A DNA stretch of 64,000 bases, from the NCBI GenBank assembly GCA_964447155.1, contig CAYURM010000005.1:97414-161413 (forward strand), read 5' to 3'. Source of the DNA: SMBSF63 sp034003545. GTDB taxonomy: Bacteria; Chloroflexota; Anaerolineae; Anaerolineales; Anaerolineaceae. Both the position numbers and the translations under genes were made by a program. This document shows positions 7,975 to 16,759 of this stretch, piece after piece. Each line of letters opens with the position of its first letter. Position 1 is the stretch's first letter. The notes under the pieces are model-generated. The model was not told where the DNA came from. It was given only the letters and a program-made list of their open reading frames with translations, and ran no database searches.

Positions 7975-9198
7975 ATGACCGAAAAACTAGAGACTTTGTA
8001 CGGGCTTCCCCGGGAAGTCAAATATTGCAAGAAATGCGTAATGTCGAACCAGCGCCCGGCATCCATCCCGGAGTTCAAGCACACCCCGGATCGCAAAGGG
8101 GCCAATTACATGCACTTTGACGATGACTTTGTGTGCGATGCCTGCCGCTTTGCTGAAGTCAAGGCGCAGATTGATTGGGAGAAGCGTGAGCAGGATCTGC
8201 TGCAACTGCTGGACAAACACCGCCGCACAGACGGGCACTATGACTGTATCGTCCCCGGCAGCGGCGGCAAGGACAGTGCCTACGCTGCGCATGTACTCAA
8301 ATACAAATACGGGATGCACCCGCTGACCGTCACCTGGCCGCCAACCCTGTACACCGATTACGGCTGGGAGAATTTTAATAACTGGATCAAGGTCGGCGGG
8401 TTTGACAATATTTCCTTCAAACCCAACGGGCGGGTACACCAGATGCTCACCAGGCTTTCTTTTGAAAACCTGCTGCATCCTTTCCAGACCTTCATCCTGG
8501 GGCAGAAGTTCATCGCGCCCAAGATTGCTCTGAAATACGATGTGCCCCTCATTTTCTATGGTGAAAACGAAGCGGAATATGGCAACCCGATTGCTGATAA
8601 TGCTTCGTCCATGCGGGATAAATCCTACTTTACCTACAAGAGCTTTGATGATCTGTGGCTGGCCGGGGTGCCGGTCAAGCGCTTGATGGATGAGTACGGC
8701 ATGACCCTGAACGATGTGCTCACTTATCTGCCCGCAGACGCGGATGAGCTGGCCAAGAGTGATATCGAAGTGCATTATCTGGGCTATTACCTCAAGTGGA
8801 CACCGCAGGAATCGTATTACTATGCCGTCGAGCATACCGGCTTCCAGGCGCGCCCCTTCCGCACCCAGGGCACGTATGCCAAATACAACAGCATCGATGA
8901 CAAGATCGATGATCTGCATTACTACACCACCTGGATCAAGTTCGGCATTGGCCGCGCAACCTATGACGCCTCGCAGGAGATCCGCAACAAGCATCTGACT
9001 CGTGAGGAGGGTGTGGCTCTGGTCAAAAAATATGACGGTGAATTCCCCGACCGCTACTTCCAGGATGTGATGGATTATATTGAGATGAAGCCGGAAGAAT
9101 TTATGGCTTTGTGTGACAAGTTCCGCTCGCCGCATTTGTGGAAGCAGGAAAACGGCGAATGGAAGCTGCGCTATCCCATCTGGGAAGTGGCGCCTTAG
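7975..9198 (+). CDS. N-acetyl sugar amidotransferase (WbpG/PseA/LegA family)
   Basis: A 407-residue PP-loop (adenine nucleotide alpha hydrolase) enzyme. VPGSGGKDSAYAAH (residues ~96-109) is the ATP-binding PP-loop. An N-terminal pair of cysteines (YCKKC) and CDAC near residue 52 look like a zinc site. Members of this family adenylate an N-acetyl group of an amino sugar and replace oxygen with ammonia, giving an acetamidino group on pseudaminic, legionaminic or mannuronic-type sugars, using HisH/HisF-like partners, both present upstream. I start it at ATG 7975 after TTGAGGAGAG; the in-frame TTG at 7957 precedes the ribosome binding site. The gene is the best marker that the nonulosonate made here is amidinated. 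Confidence 0.9.
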   Translation: MTEKLETLYGLPREVKYCKKCVMSNQRPASIPEFKHTPDRKGANYMHFDDDFVCDACRFAEVKAQIDWEKREQDLLQLLDKHRRTDGHYDCIVPGSGGKDSAYAAHVLKYKYGMHPLTVTWPPTLYTDYGWENFNNWIKVGGFDNISFKPNGRVHQMLTRLSFENLLHPFQTFILGQKFIAPKIALKYDVPLIFYGENEAEYGNPIADNASSMRDKSYFTYKSFDDLWLAGVPVKRLMDEYGMTLNDVLTYLPADADELAKSDIEVHYLGYYLKWTPQESYYYAVEHTGFQARPFRTQGTYAKYNSIDDKIDDLHYYTTWIKFGIGRATYDASQEIRNKHLTREEGVALVKKYDGEFPDRYFQDVMDYIEMKPEEFMALCDKFRSPHLWKQENGEWKLRYPIWEVAP

Positions 9199-9212
9199 TT
9201 TAGTGTTTTGTA

Positions 9213-9239
9213 GGGACAGGTTTCTAACCTGTCCTTTTT
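9213..9239 (+). terminator. Hairpin with T-run after the WbpG-like gene
   Basis: GGACAGGTT, loop TCT, AACCTGTCC and then TTTTT. It may be only a partial terminator since neuA follows on the same strand. The stem is related to other GACAGGT/ACCTGTC(CCTAC) hairpins at about 21245 and 34640. Confidence 0.55.
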
Positions 9240-9302
9240 CCTTGCTGGGGAAATCCCCCCAACCCCCCTTTCACAAGGGGGGCAAAGAGGTATGAGGCAT
9301 TT

Positions 9303-10007
9303 ATGACCGAAATCCTGACCATTATCCCGGCCCGCGGGGGTTCGAAGGGCATCCCGAAGAAGAATATTGCCCCGCTGGCGGGCAAGCCGTTGATCGCCTG
9401 GGTGATTGAGGCGGCGCTGGCTTCAAAAAACATCTCCCGTTTGATCGTGGACACAGATTCGGAAGAGATTGCGGCGGTGGCCCGTGAGTGGGGTGCCGAG
9501 ACGCCTTACATGCGCCCGGAGGAGTACGCGCGCGATAATACGCCTTCCATCGTGACCTTGCAGCACAGCCTGCGCTGGTTTGAGGAGCATGAAGGCTATG
9601 TGCCGGATTATCTGATGTGCCTGCAAGCTACGACACCCTTCCTGACGACTGCCGATATTGACGGCGCGGTGGCCCTGCTGGAAGAGAAGCAAGCCGAGGC
9701 CCTGGTGAGTGTGTCTCCGGCCAAGCATCCGCCGCAGTGGCTGCGCAAGGTGGATGAGGACGACCGCTTGCAGGATTATTTTCCTGACCAACCTTTTATC
9801 TCCCGCCGGCAGGATGTTGCCCCGGCCTATGAGTTGAATGGGGCGATCTTTATTGCGCGCCCAGGTCTGTTGCTGGAGAAGGGGACGTGGTATGTGGATG
9901 GTACCTGCGGCTATGTGATGGAGAATGAGGTGTGGGTGGATATCGATACGCCGTTTGACTTGCAGTTGGCGGATCTGGTGATGAGGAATTTGGTGGATAG
10001 TAAGTAG
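9303..10007 (+). CDS. neuA: CMP-nonulosonic acid synthetase (CMP-sialate/legionaminate cytidylyltransferase)
   Basis: A 234-residue cytidylyltransferase of normal length. It activates the free nonulosonate with CTP to the CMP-sugar used by glycosyltransferases. The nucleotide-binding motif IIPARGGSKGIPKKNI is at residues ~5-20, followed by DTDSEEI, the RPEEYARDNTPS segment and a C-terminal DIDTPFDLQLAD with the metal-binding aspartates. GAGG lies seven bases before the ATG. It closes the nonulosonate locus. Confidence 0.92.
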   Translation: MTEILTIIPARGGSKGIPKKNIAPLAGKPLIAWVIEAALASKNISRLIVDTDSEEIAAVAREWGAETPYMRPEEYARDNTPSIVTLQHSLRWFEEHEGYVPDYLMCLQATTPFLTTADIDGAVALLEEKQAEALVSVSPAKHPPQWLRKVDEDDRLQDYFPDQPFISRRQDVAPAYELNGAIFIARPGLLLEKGTWYVDGTCGYVMENEVWVDIDTPFDLQLADLVMRNLVDSK

Positions 10008-10389
10008 GAAAAACTTTAATCTCCCCGCTTCGCGAAGACGCAAAGAAAAAGCATTTATTGAGATACGCATAATTTGGGTAACTCACATTGACAGCAAAAA
10101 CACCTCGTTTAATATGGTGCAGTGTTAACTCAGACCGGATTTGTTGGAGCGGGTAGTGAATTGGAGTTTGTTGATTGGTACGGTCACGTTTTTTGACCGC
10201 ACCCTACGCGTGGGGGTAGGTGATGTTGGCGACCTGCTTTGAATTGAGTTTTTGGCCGGTGCATTGACCTCATCCCCGGCCTCCAGGGGCAAGGTGTCTC
10301 CTAATGCCTGGGGTGCGGGAGAAGGGGAGCGATGGGCGAAAAATGATAATTGTATTGCAATAAATTATCATTAATGATAATATAAATAT
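10008..10389. other. Intergenic region, mostly repeats, then AbiE promoter
   Basis: No gene was seen in these 382 bases. They hold short palindromes (TTCGCGAA at about 10029; CGGTCA...TGACCG at about 10178-10199) and a GC-rich fragment resembling a common dispersed repeat, then an AT-rich promoter from about 10340. Confidence 0.55.
10342..10383 (+). promoter_or_regulatory. AbiE promoter with palindromic operator
   Basis: A -35 box TTGCAA (10355-10360) and a -10 box TAATAT (10378-10383) are 17 bases apart. The perfect palindrome ATTATCATTAATGATAAT (10364-10381) fills the spacer and overlaps the -10; a third half-site AATGATAAT lies at 10342-10350, just before the -35. Binding of the winged-helix AbiEi protein here would block transcription, as in other AbiE systems that repress themselves. 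The start codon at 10390 lies where transcription should begin, and no ribosome binding site is seen, so the mRNA may be leaderless. Confidence 0.65.
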
Positions 10390-11028
10390 ATGGATTTCAA
10401 AGAATTGCTTGCGTTGGTTGAGGATGAACCGGTTTTTGAGACTGGATTATTGTTGGCTGGCAGTGTGGATGTGGATAATGTGCGCTTGCAGCTTGGCCGC
10501 TGGACGAAGAGCGGGAAGCTGTATCAGCTGCGGCGGGGGCTATATGCGTTGGCACCGCCTTACCAGAAGGTCAGGCCGCATCCTTTTTTGGTTGCCAATC
10601 GCTTGCAGCGCGCCTCGTATGTGAGCTGCCAGTCGGCGCTGTCATTCTATGGACTTATTCCCGAGATTGTACAGGTCACAACCAGCGTGACCACCGGCCG
10701 TCCGGCTGTGCGGGAGACGCTGCTGGGGCGTTTTAGTTACCGGCATGTCAAGCTCACCTTGCTGCGCGGCTATCGTATGCTGGACTTTGACGGCCAGCAG
10801 GCTCTCGTTGCCAGGCCGGAGAAGGCTTTGCTTGATCTGGTCTATTTGGAGCCAAAGGGGGACACCTTGGCATATCTGCGCGGGCTGCGGTTGCAAAACC
10901 TGGACAGGTTGGATGCGGATGTGCTGCATGAACAGGCAGAGGTGTTTGGCTTACCGAAGATGGGGCGTGCTGTGGAAGAGATTGAATCGCTGATGCAAAT
11001 TGAGCGGGAGGAGTATGTGAACCTATGA
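10390..11028 (+). CDS. abiEi: AbiEi-family antitoxin / transcriptional repressor
   Basis: A 212-residue protein of the type IV toxin-antitoxin AbiEi family. Residues ~1-60 form the N-terminal winged-helix region, with RWTKSGKLYQLRRGLYAL, a segment typical of the family (basic recognition part followed by RGLYAL). The C-terminal part (ARPEKALLDLVYL, residues ~140-152) belongs to the antitoxin domain, which in studied AbiE systems neutralises the toxin without stable complex formation. The stop overlaps the toxin start by four bases. An operator-like palindrome precedes the gene. Confidence 0.85.
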   Translation: MDFKELLALVEDEPVFETGLLLAGSVDVDNVRLQLGRWTKSGKLYQLRRGLYALAPPYQKVRPHPFLVANRLQRASYVSCQSALSFYGLIPEIVQVTTSVTTGRPAVRETLLGRFSYRHVKLTLLRGYRMLDFDGQQALVARPEKALLDLVYLEPKGDTLAYLRGLRLQNLDRLDADVLHEQAEVFGLPKMGRAVEEIESLMQIEREEYVNL

Positions 11029-11828
11029 AAGAAGTATTGACTGAACTGGTGAACAAATCTGCCTCTCCCGAGCAAGGGCGTAATATTGCACGGGAATACC
11101 TTCAGGCCCGCATTTTGGGAGCTTTGCAGCGCAGCGGGGCGATGATCCCGTTGGCATTTCACGGCGGTACTGCTTTGCGCTTTCTGTATGCTCACGGTCG
11201 TTTCTCCGAAGACCTGGATTTTGCCCTTGAAGGAGCAAAGGAAGAGTATGATTTCCTCCGTTATGTAAAAGCTATCCGCGCGGAGTTGGCTCCAGAGGGC
11301 TATATGGTGGAATTGAAGGTCAGGGATAATCGCACGGTACATAGTGCCTTTGTACGTTTCCCCGGTTTATTATATGAGTTGGGCCTGTCCGCGATGCAGA
11401 ATGAAGTGCTGGCAATCAAGCTGGAAATTGATACCAATCCCCCACAGGGAGCGGGTCTGGAAACCACGGTAGTGCGCCGTTTCGTGATGCTGCAATTGCA
11501 TCACCATGATAGGGCTTCCTTGTTGTCCGGCAAGTTGCACGCTGTTTTACAGCGGCCTTATACCAAAGGCCGTGATGTTTATGATCTGTTATGGTACCTT
11601 AGTGATCCTGCATGGCCGCAGCCGAATTTGGTGCTTTTGAACAATGCGCTGGTACAGACAGGCTGGGGAGGAGAGTTGTTGACCGAAGAGAATTGGCGCG
11701 GTGTAACATTGGAACGGCTGCGTCATTTGGATTGGGGGAATGTTCTGGCAGATGTAGGGCCTTTCGTTGAGCAAAGTTTTGATCTGGGGCTGCTTACGCT
11801 GGAAAGCCTGGAGCAGGTTTTGTTGTAA
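11025..11828 (+). CDS. abiEii: AbiEii-family nucleotidyltransferase toxin
   Basis: A 267-residue member of the AbiEii/AbiGii nucleotidyltransferase family. The conserved FHGGTALRFLY (residues ~42-52) and FSEDLDFAL (residues ~61-69) form the substrate- and metal-binding core, and a Lys (LAIKLEID) and the TKGRDVYDLLWYLS motif follow as expected. Family members stop growth, and some have been shown to add nucleotides to tRNA ends; in AbiE this gives phage exclusion. It is coupled to abiEi by an ATGA overlap. The pair sits between the nonulosonate genes and the polysaccharide genes on the same strand. Confidence 0.87.
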   Translation: MKEVLTELVNKSASPEQGRNIAREYLQARILGALQRSGAMIPLAFHGGTALRFLYAHGRFSEDLDFALEGAKEEYDFLRYVKAIRAELAPEGYMVELKVRDNRTVHSAFVRFPGLLYELGLSAMQNEVLAIKLEIDTNPPQGAGLETTVVRRFVMLQLHHHDRASLLSGKLHAVLQRPYTKGRDVYDLLWYLSDPAWPQPNLVLLNNALVQTGWGGELLTEENWRGVTLERLRHLDWGNVLADVGPFVEQSFDLGLLTLESLEQVLL

Positions 11829-11829
11829 T

Positions 11830-11848
11830 GTGGGTTGCTAACCCACAC
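11830..11848 (+). terminator. Hairpin after abiEii
   Basis: GTGGGTT, short loop, AACCCAC directly after the abiEii stop. Only a weak pyrimidine run follows, so termination is uncertain. Confidence 0.4.
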
Positions 11849-11967
11849 TACCCTTTCCCCTTATTCTGGTAAAATTGCACTTATCCCAACCCCCTTCGGG
11901 GATTGTGAAATATCATCAAATGTACAGGGCTGCGATGAGCAGCCCATGTTTAGAGAAGGAGCATTTC

Positions 11968-13290
11968 ATGGGTGATACTGTGAAGGCTGGGTTGATCCAA
12001 AAACTGGAAGATAAATCTGCCGTTGTTGCGATCATGGGGCTGGGCTATGTCGGCCTGCCGCTGGCGGTGGTGTTTGCCGATGCCGGTTTCAGGGTGATTG
12101 GCATTGACCCCATTCAGGAAAAAATCGATATCCTCAACAGCGGGAAGTCTTATATTCAGGATGTCCCTACCGAAACGGTCGCCCGCCTGGTCAAGGCAGG
12201 CAGGCTTTCGGGAACAACAGATTTCGCTGCCTTGAAGGAAGCGGATGCGGTCAGTATTTGCGTCCCGACCCCGTTGCGCAAGACCGGCGACCCGGACCTG
12301 TCTTTCATCGTCTCGGCCGCCGAATCACTGGCGCCTTACCTGCATCAGGGCATGGTGGTGGTGCTTGAGTCCTCTACCTATCCCGGTACCACCCGCGAGA
12401 TGGTGCTGCCCCGTTTGGAAGAGGCCAGCGGACTGACCGTGTGTGATGACTTTTTCCTGGCATTTTCGCCGGAACGGGTGGACCCCGGGCGCGAGGACTG
12501 GACGACGATCAACACCCCCAAGGTGCTGGGCGGTATTTCTGGCAATTGCACCGATGTGGCCGCGGCCTGGTACGGCCAGGCTTTGGAACAGGTTGTACCG
12601 GTATCCTCCGCCGAAGTGGCCGAGATGGCCAAGCTGCTTGAGAATACCTTCCGCATGATCAATATCGGCATGGTCAATGAACTGGCCTTGATGTGCGACC
12701 GCCTGGATGTGGACGTGTGGGAAGTGATTGACGCTGCGGCCACCAAGCCGTTTGGCTTCATGCGCTTCAACCCCGGCCCCGGCCTGGGCGGGCACTGCAT
12801 CCCGATTGACCCGCTGTACCTTTCCTGGAAGCTCAAATCACTGCATTACACCGCCCGTTTCATTGACCTGGCTTCCGAGATCAATACCACCATGCCGCGG
12901 TTTACCGTCAGCCTGGTGCAAAATGCGCTCAATGACCACGGCAAACCGGTTAAGGCCAGTCGCATCCTGGTGCTGGGCGCAGCCTACAAGCCGAATGTGG
13001 ACGATGTGCGTGAATCACCTGCAATGGACGTGATCGGCCTGCTGCGTCAAAAAGGCGCTGACATCGCCTACCACGACCCCTATATCCCCCATTTATTACA
13101 TGATGACTGGGCGCTGGATTGCGTGCCGGATGTGATGCAGGCTGTAACGGAGGCGGATTGCGTGGTCATCATCACCAATCACCGGGATTATGATTACGAT
13201 GCCATCCTGGAGCAGGCGGTGTTGATTGTTGACACGCGCAACGCGCTGGGACGCAAGGGACTCAATCATCCCAAAGTGGTGAGATTGTAA
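11968..13290 (+). CDS. UDP-N-acetyl-hexosamine / UDP-sugar 6-dehydrogenase
   Basis: A 440-residue nucleotide sugar dehydrogenase of the WbpA/WecC type, which oxidises C6 of UDP-GlcNAc or UDP-ManNAc twice with NAD+ to the uronic acid. The NAD-binding motif GLGYVGLPLAVVFADAGF is near residues 17-34. The catalytic Cys is in GLGGHCIPIDPLYLSWK (near residue 276). The C-terminal UDP-binding domain contains VLGAAYKPNVDDVRESPA. I start at ATG 11968 behind AGAAGGAG; an in-frame start at 11875 has no such signal. It overlaps the next gene by one base (TAATG). Confidence 0.9.
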   Translation: MGDTVKAGLIQKLEDKSAVVAIMGLGYVGLPLAVVFADAGFRVIGIDPIQEKIDILNSGKSYIQDVPTETVARLVKAGRLSGTTDFAALKEADAVSICVPTPLRKTGDPDLSFIVSAAESLAPYLHQGMVVVLESSTYPGTTREMVLPRLEEASGLTVCDDFFLAFSPERVDPGREDWTTINTPKVLGGISGNCTDVAAAWYGQALEQVVPVSSAEVAEMAKLLENTFRMINIGMVNELALMCDRLDVDVWEVIDAAATKPFGFMRFNPGPGLGGHCIPIDPLYLSWKLKSLHYTARFIDLASEINTTMPRFTVSLVQNALNDHGKPVKASRILVLGAAYKPNVDDVRESPAMDVIGLLRQKGADIAYHDPYIPHLLHDDWALDCVPDVMQAVTEADCVVIITNHRDYDYDAILEQAVLIVDTRNALGRKGLNHPKVVRL

Positions 13291-14267
13291 TGGCAAATTA
13301 TCTGGTTACGGGCGCCGCCGGTTTCATTGGCCACCGGGTCAGCAGTATGCTGCTGGAAGATGGGCACACCGTGGTCGGCGTGGACAACATGAATGACGCC
13401 TATGATGTGCGTCTGAAAGAATACCGCCTGGCGCGCCTGCAGAAAATGGCTGGTTTTACCCACGCCCATCAGGACATTTGCGATTATCCCGTGCTGGAAA
13501 AACTGGCCCAGCAGCAGGGCAGGATTGACGGGATCATCAACCTGGCTGCCCGCGCCGGGGTGCGCTACAGCGTGATCAACCCGTGGGCATATCTGGCCGC
13601 CAACACCGAAGGCGCCCTGAATCTGCTGGAGCTGTGCCGCCATTACGATATTCCCAAATTTGTGCAGGCTTCCACTTCCAGCATTTACGGCGCCAACGCG
13701 CCCCTGCCGACCCCGGAAGACGCTGACAGCAGCCACCCCTTGCAGCCGTATGCGGCCAGCAAGAAGGGCGCTGAAGCGATGGCCTACAGTTATCATTACC
13801 TGTTTGACATTGATGTGACCGTTTTCCGCTATTTCACCGTGTACGGCCCGGCCGGACGGCCGGATATGGTCATGTTTCGCTTTGCCAAATGGATCGCCGA
13901 AGGCGAGGAAGTGCATTTGAATGGCGACGGCAGTCAGACCCGCGGCTTTACCTATGTGGATGATATTGCCCGCGGCACCATCCTCGGGTTGAAACCCCTG
14001 GGGTATGAGATCATCAACCTCGGCGGGCATCAAAATATCTCGATCAATGATTTGATCGCCATTCTCGAAAAGCTGATTGGCCGCAAGGCAAATGTGGTCT
14101 ATCATGACCAGCACCCCGCTGATGCGATGGCAAATCAGGCCCTGGTTGACAAGGCCCGCCAGATGCTGGGCTGGAATCCTCAGGTCTCGCTGGAGGAGGG
14201 CATTCCCGATCTGGTCGATTGGTATATGCAGGAGCGGGAATGGGCGCGCGATATTAAGCTGACATGA
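13290..14267 (+). CDS. NAD-dependent epimerase, UDP-glucuronate 4-epimerase-like
   Basis: A 325-residue short-chain dehydrogenase/reductase of the extended type. GAAGFIGHRV (residues 8-17) binds NAD, STSSIYG carries the active-site Ser, and YAASKKGAEAM gives the Tyr-x-x-x-Lys pair. The segment around VDNMNDAYDVRLKEYRLARL resembles UDP-glucuronate (or UDP-GlcNAcA) 4-epimerases. As it directly follows a UDP-sugar dehydrogenase with a one-base overlap, it probably epimerises the uronic acid made there, for example to a galacturonic form. It ends with an ATGA overlap with the flippase gene. Confidence 0.88.
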   Translation: MANYLVTGAAGFIGHRVSSMLLEDGHTVVGVDNMNDAYDVRLKEYRLARLQKMAGFTHAHQDICDYPVLEKLAQQQGRIDGIINLAARAGVRYSVINPWAYLAANTEGALNLLELCRHYDIPKFVQASTSSIYGANAPLPTPEDADSSHPLQPYAASKKGAEAMAYSYHYLFDIDVTVFRYFTVYGPAGRPDMVMFRFAKWIAEGEEVHLNGDGSQTRGFTYVDDIARGTILGLKPLGYEIINLGGHQNISINDLIAILEKLIGRKANVVYHDQHPADAMANQALVDKARQMLGWNPQVSLEEGIPDLVDWYMQEREWARDIKLT

Positions 14268-15622
14268 ATTTCTTGAAGCGATTGCAGGAAATCTGGCACG
14301 AAGACCGGCTGCTTCAGGGGATCATCCGCAATACCGGCTATTTGTTCAGCAGTAATACCATCACGATGGTACTCGGCATGGCGCAGAGCATCCTGGCAGC
14401 GCGCCTGCTGGGTGTGGCTGCTTTGGGCGTGCTGGGGACGATTACTGTGTTTGCATCGACCGTCAACCGCCTGTTTTCCTTTCGCATGGGCGATTTGGTG
14501 GTTAAGTATTTTGGCGGTTACCTGGAAGAGGGGGATTTGCCGCGCGCCGGTTCGTTGATCAAGGTGTCCGCTTCCATTGAATCGATCACTTCGGTGGTGG
14601 CTTTTCTGGTACTGCTCTTCCTGGCGCCGGTTGCTGCGGTCATTTTTGCCAAAGACCCGTCATTGACGGTCTGGTTTCGGGTGTACGGGGTGTTTATCCT
14701 CGGCAGCCTGATTGATGAGACCGCCGTGGCGGTGCTGCATGTGACCGATCGTTTCCGCAGTCAGGCGATTTTGAACCTCGCCCAGAGCATTTTGACCGCT
14801 GTCGTGATTGGTCTGGCTTTTTTGCTGCAGGCGGGTCTGCCGTTGGTGTTGTTCGCTTATCTGGCGGGCAAGATTGTGCTTGGTTTTGGCGGCGTTTTTC
14901 TGGCTGCCCGCAGCCTGCGCCGTGTGCTTGGCGCGCGCTGGTGGCGTCAACCAATGGTGAAGCTGCCCCCGTGGGGAGAACTGGCCCGCTTTGCGGTTTC
15001 CACCAACCTCAGCACCACGATCAACCTGGTGGTGCGGGACAGCGAGCAGTTGTGGGTAGCCTATTTCCTCTCGCCGCTGGCGGTGGGCTATTACAAGATT
15101 GCCCTGGCAATCGTAAATATGGTGGTCATGCCAATTACGCCTTTCATCAGCACGACGTATCCCAAGATCAGCGCCAGTGTGGCGGGTAAGAAATGGGCGC
15201 AGCTGCGCAGTTTATTGCGCCGGGTGACGGCTATTTCCGGCGCGTGGACGGCAGCTTCAACGCTTGGTCTGCTCGTCCTGGGGCGTTTATTCATTCGCAT
15301 CATGTATGGCACGGAATTTCTCCCCGCGTACCCCATCCTGCTGGTCTTGCTGGTCGGGTATGGCCTGGCCAATACCTGTTTCTGGAATCGCCCGCTGCTG
15401 CTGGCATTTGGCAAGCCGATGGTGCCTTTCTATGCAATGGCCGTGTTCGGGTTGATCAAGGTCGGATTGGCTTTCAGCGTTGTACCTGCGATGGGCGCGA
15501 TGGGTGAAGCGATCCTCCTGTCCGGTTACTTCGTCTTTTCGGTGGGCTGGATCGTGCTGGCTGGACTGCGCGAACTGCGCCGCGGGGAACAGGCATCCCT
15601 GGCAGCGGAGGCTGCGGGATGA
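14264..15622 (+). CDS. Polysaccharide flippase (Wzx-like, MATE/MVF superfamily)
   Basis: A 452-residue polytopic membrane protein with about 12-14 hydrophobic segments, beginning with the typical GYLFSSNTITMVLGMAQSI helix and a conserved ARLLGVAALG loop. Such proteins move undecaprenyl-linked oligosaccharides across the cytoplasmic membrane for capsule or O-antigen-like polymers. It overlaps the genes on both sides by four bases, so it belongs to one operon with the dehydrogenase, epimerase and glycosyltransferase. Confidence 0.88.
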   Translation: MNFLKRLQEIWHEDRLLQGIIRNTGYLFSSNTITMVLGMAQSILAARLLGVAALGVLGTITVFASTVNRLFSFRMGDLVVKYFGGYLEEGDLPRAGSLIKVSASIESITSVVAFLVLLFLAPVAAVIFAKDPSLTVWFRVYGVFILGSLIDETAVAVLHVTDRFRSQAILNLAQSILTAVVIGLAFLLQAGLPLVLFAYLAGKIVLGFGGVFLAARSLRRVLGARWWRQPMVKLPPWGELARFAVSTNLSTTINLVVRDSEQLWVAYFLSPLAVGYYKIALAIVNMVVMPITPFISTTYPKISASVAGKKWAQLRSLLRRVTAISGAWTAASTLGLLVLGRLFIRIMYGTEFLPAYPILLVLLVGYGLANTCFWNRPLLLAFGKPMVPFYAMAVFGLIKVGLAFSVVPAMGAMGEAILLSGYFVFSVGWIVLAGLRELRRGEQASLAAEAAG

Positions 15623-16743
15623 AGATAGCCTGTATTGCTACTTCCCAGGTGCCTTCCAGTACGGCCAACAGCATTCAGGTGATGAAGGCCTGCGATGCCT
15701 TGCAGCAGGCCGGGCATGAGGTGCGTCTGTGGGTGCCGGAGGCGGACGAAGGGAACCCGGCTGATTTTACCAATTTCTACGGCTTGAAAACAAGGTTTAA
15801 TGTGTGTCAGCTCCCTTCACGTAAGGGATTAAAGCGCTATGACTTTGCCTGGGACGCGCTGCGCGCCGCCCGCACATGGGGCGCTGAGCTGATCTATACC
15901 TGGTTCTCGCCGGTTGCCGTGCTGGGTCTGCGGGCCGGGCTGCCTGTCATCCTGGAACTGCATGACCTGCCCACCGGCAAGGCGGGGCCGCGCTGGTTCC
16001 GTCAGTTCGTCAAAGCGGACGGCAAAAAACGCCTGCTGGTGATCACGGATGCTTTGCAGCGTGCGCTGGAGACGACATACGGCCTGCGTTTTGATCCGCA
16101 AGCGATACGGGTTGCCCCGAACGGGGTAGACTGGCAGGACTATGCGGACATGCCGGACGCCCGGCAGGCACGGAAGCAATTGGGTCTGCCCGAACAGCCG
16201 ACTGCCGTATACACCGGTCATTTTTACGCCGGACGGGGAATAGAACTGCTGTTTGCCGTGGCACTGCGCATGCCGCAGGTACATTTTCTGTGGGTGGGCG
16301 GGCGCCCGCAGGACGTGATCCGCTGGCAGGCGCGTCTGGCTTCCACCGGTGTGGATAACGTGACCCTGACGGGTTTTGTGGACAAAAAAGACTTGCCCCT
16401 CTATCAGGCTGCGGGGGACTTTCTGCTGATGCCGTATGAACAGGCTATCGCGGGCAGCAGCGGCGGCAATTCAGCCGCCATTTGCAGCCCGATGAAGATG
16501 TTTGATTATCTGGCCGCCGGACGGGTGATCCTGACCAGCGACCTGCCCGTGCTGCATGAAGTGTTGAATGAAGACAACGCTGTTTTTTGCCCGGCGGGAG
16601 ATGTGGAGGCATGGCTGGCGGCACTTGTCAACCTGCTGGCTGACCCGCCACGCTGTGAGCGGCTGGCGCGGCAGGCCCGTCTGGACGGGCAGAACTTCTC
16701 CTGGCTGGCGCGTGCGCGGAATGCGCTGGACGGCTTCGTGTAG
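15619..16743 (+). CDS. Glycosyltransferase, GT4 family
   Basis: A 374-residue GT-B glycosyltransferase. The N-terminal acceptor domain begins KIACIATSQVPSSTANSIQVM. The C-terminal donor-binding domain has APNGVDWQDY, VYTGHFYAGRG, LPLYQAAGDFLLMPYE and PMKMFDYLAAGRVILTSDL with the family's phosphate-binding features; the usual E-x7-E motif is replaced by a serine/glycine-rich GSSGGNSAAICSP segment. It probably adds a sugar during assembly of the repeat unit on the lipid carrier. Donor and acceptor cannot be told from sequence. It is the last gene before the repeat-filled scaffold gap. Confidence 0.87.
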   Translation: MKIACIATSQVPSSTANSIQVMKACDALQQAGHEVRLWVPEADEGNPADFTNFYGLKTRFNVCQLPSRKGLKRYDFAWDALRAARTWGAELIYTWFSPVAVLGLRAGLPVILELHDLPTGKAGPRWFRQFVKADGKKRLLVITDALQRALETTYGLRFDPQAIRVAPNGVDWQDYADMPDARQARKQLGLPEQPTAVYTGHFYAGRGIELLFAVALRMPQVHFLWVGGRPQDVIRWQARLASTGVDNVTLTGFVDKKDLPLYQAAGDFLLMPYEQAIAGSSGGNSAAICSPMKMFDYLAAGRVILTSDLPVLHEVLNEDNAVFCPAGDVEAWLAALVNLLADPPRCERLARQARLDGQNFSWLARARNALDGFV

Positions 16744-16759
16744 CCGGTATTATATAACG

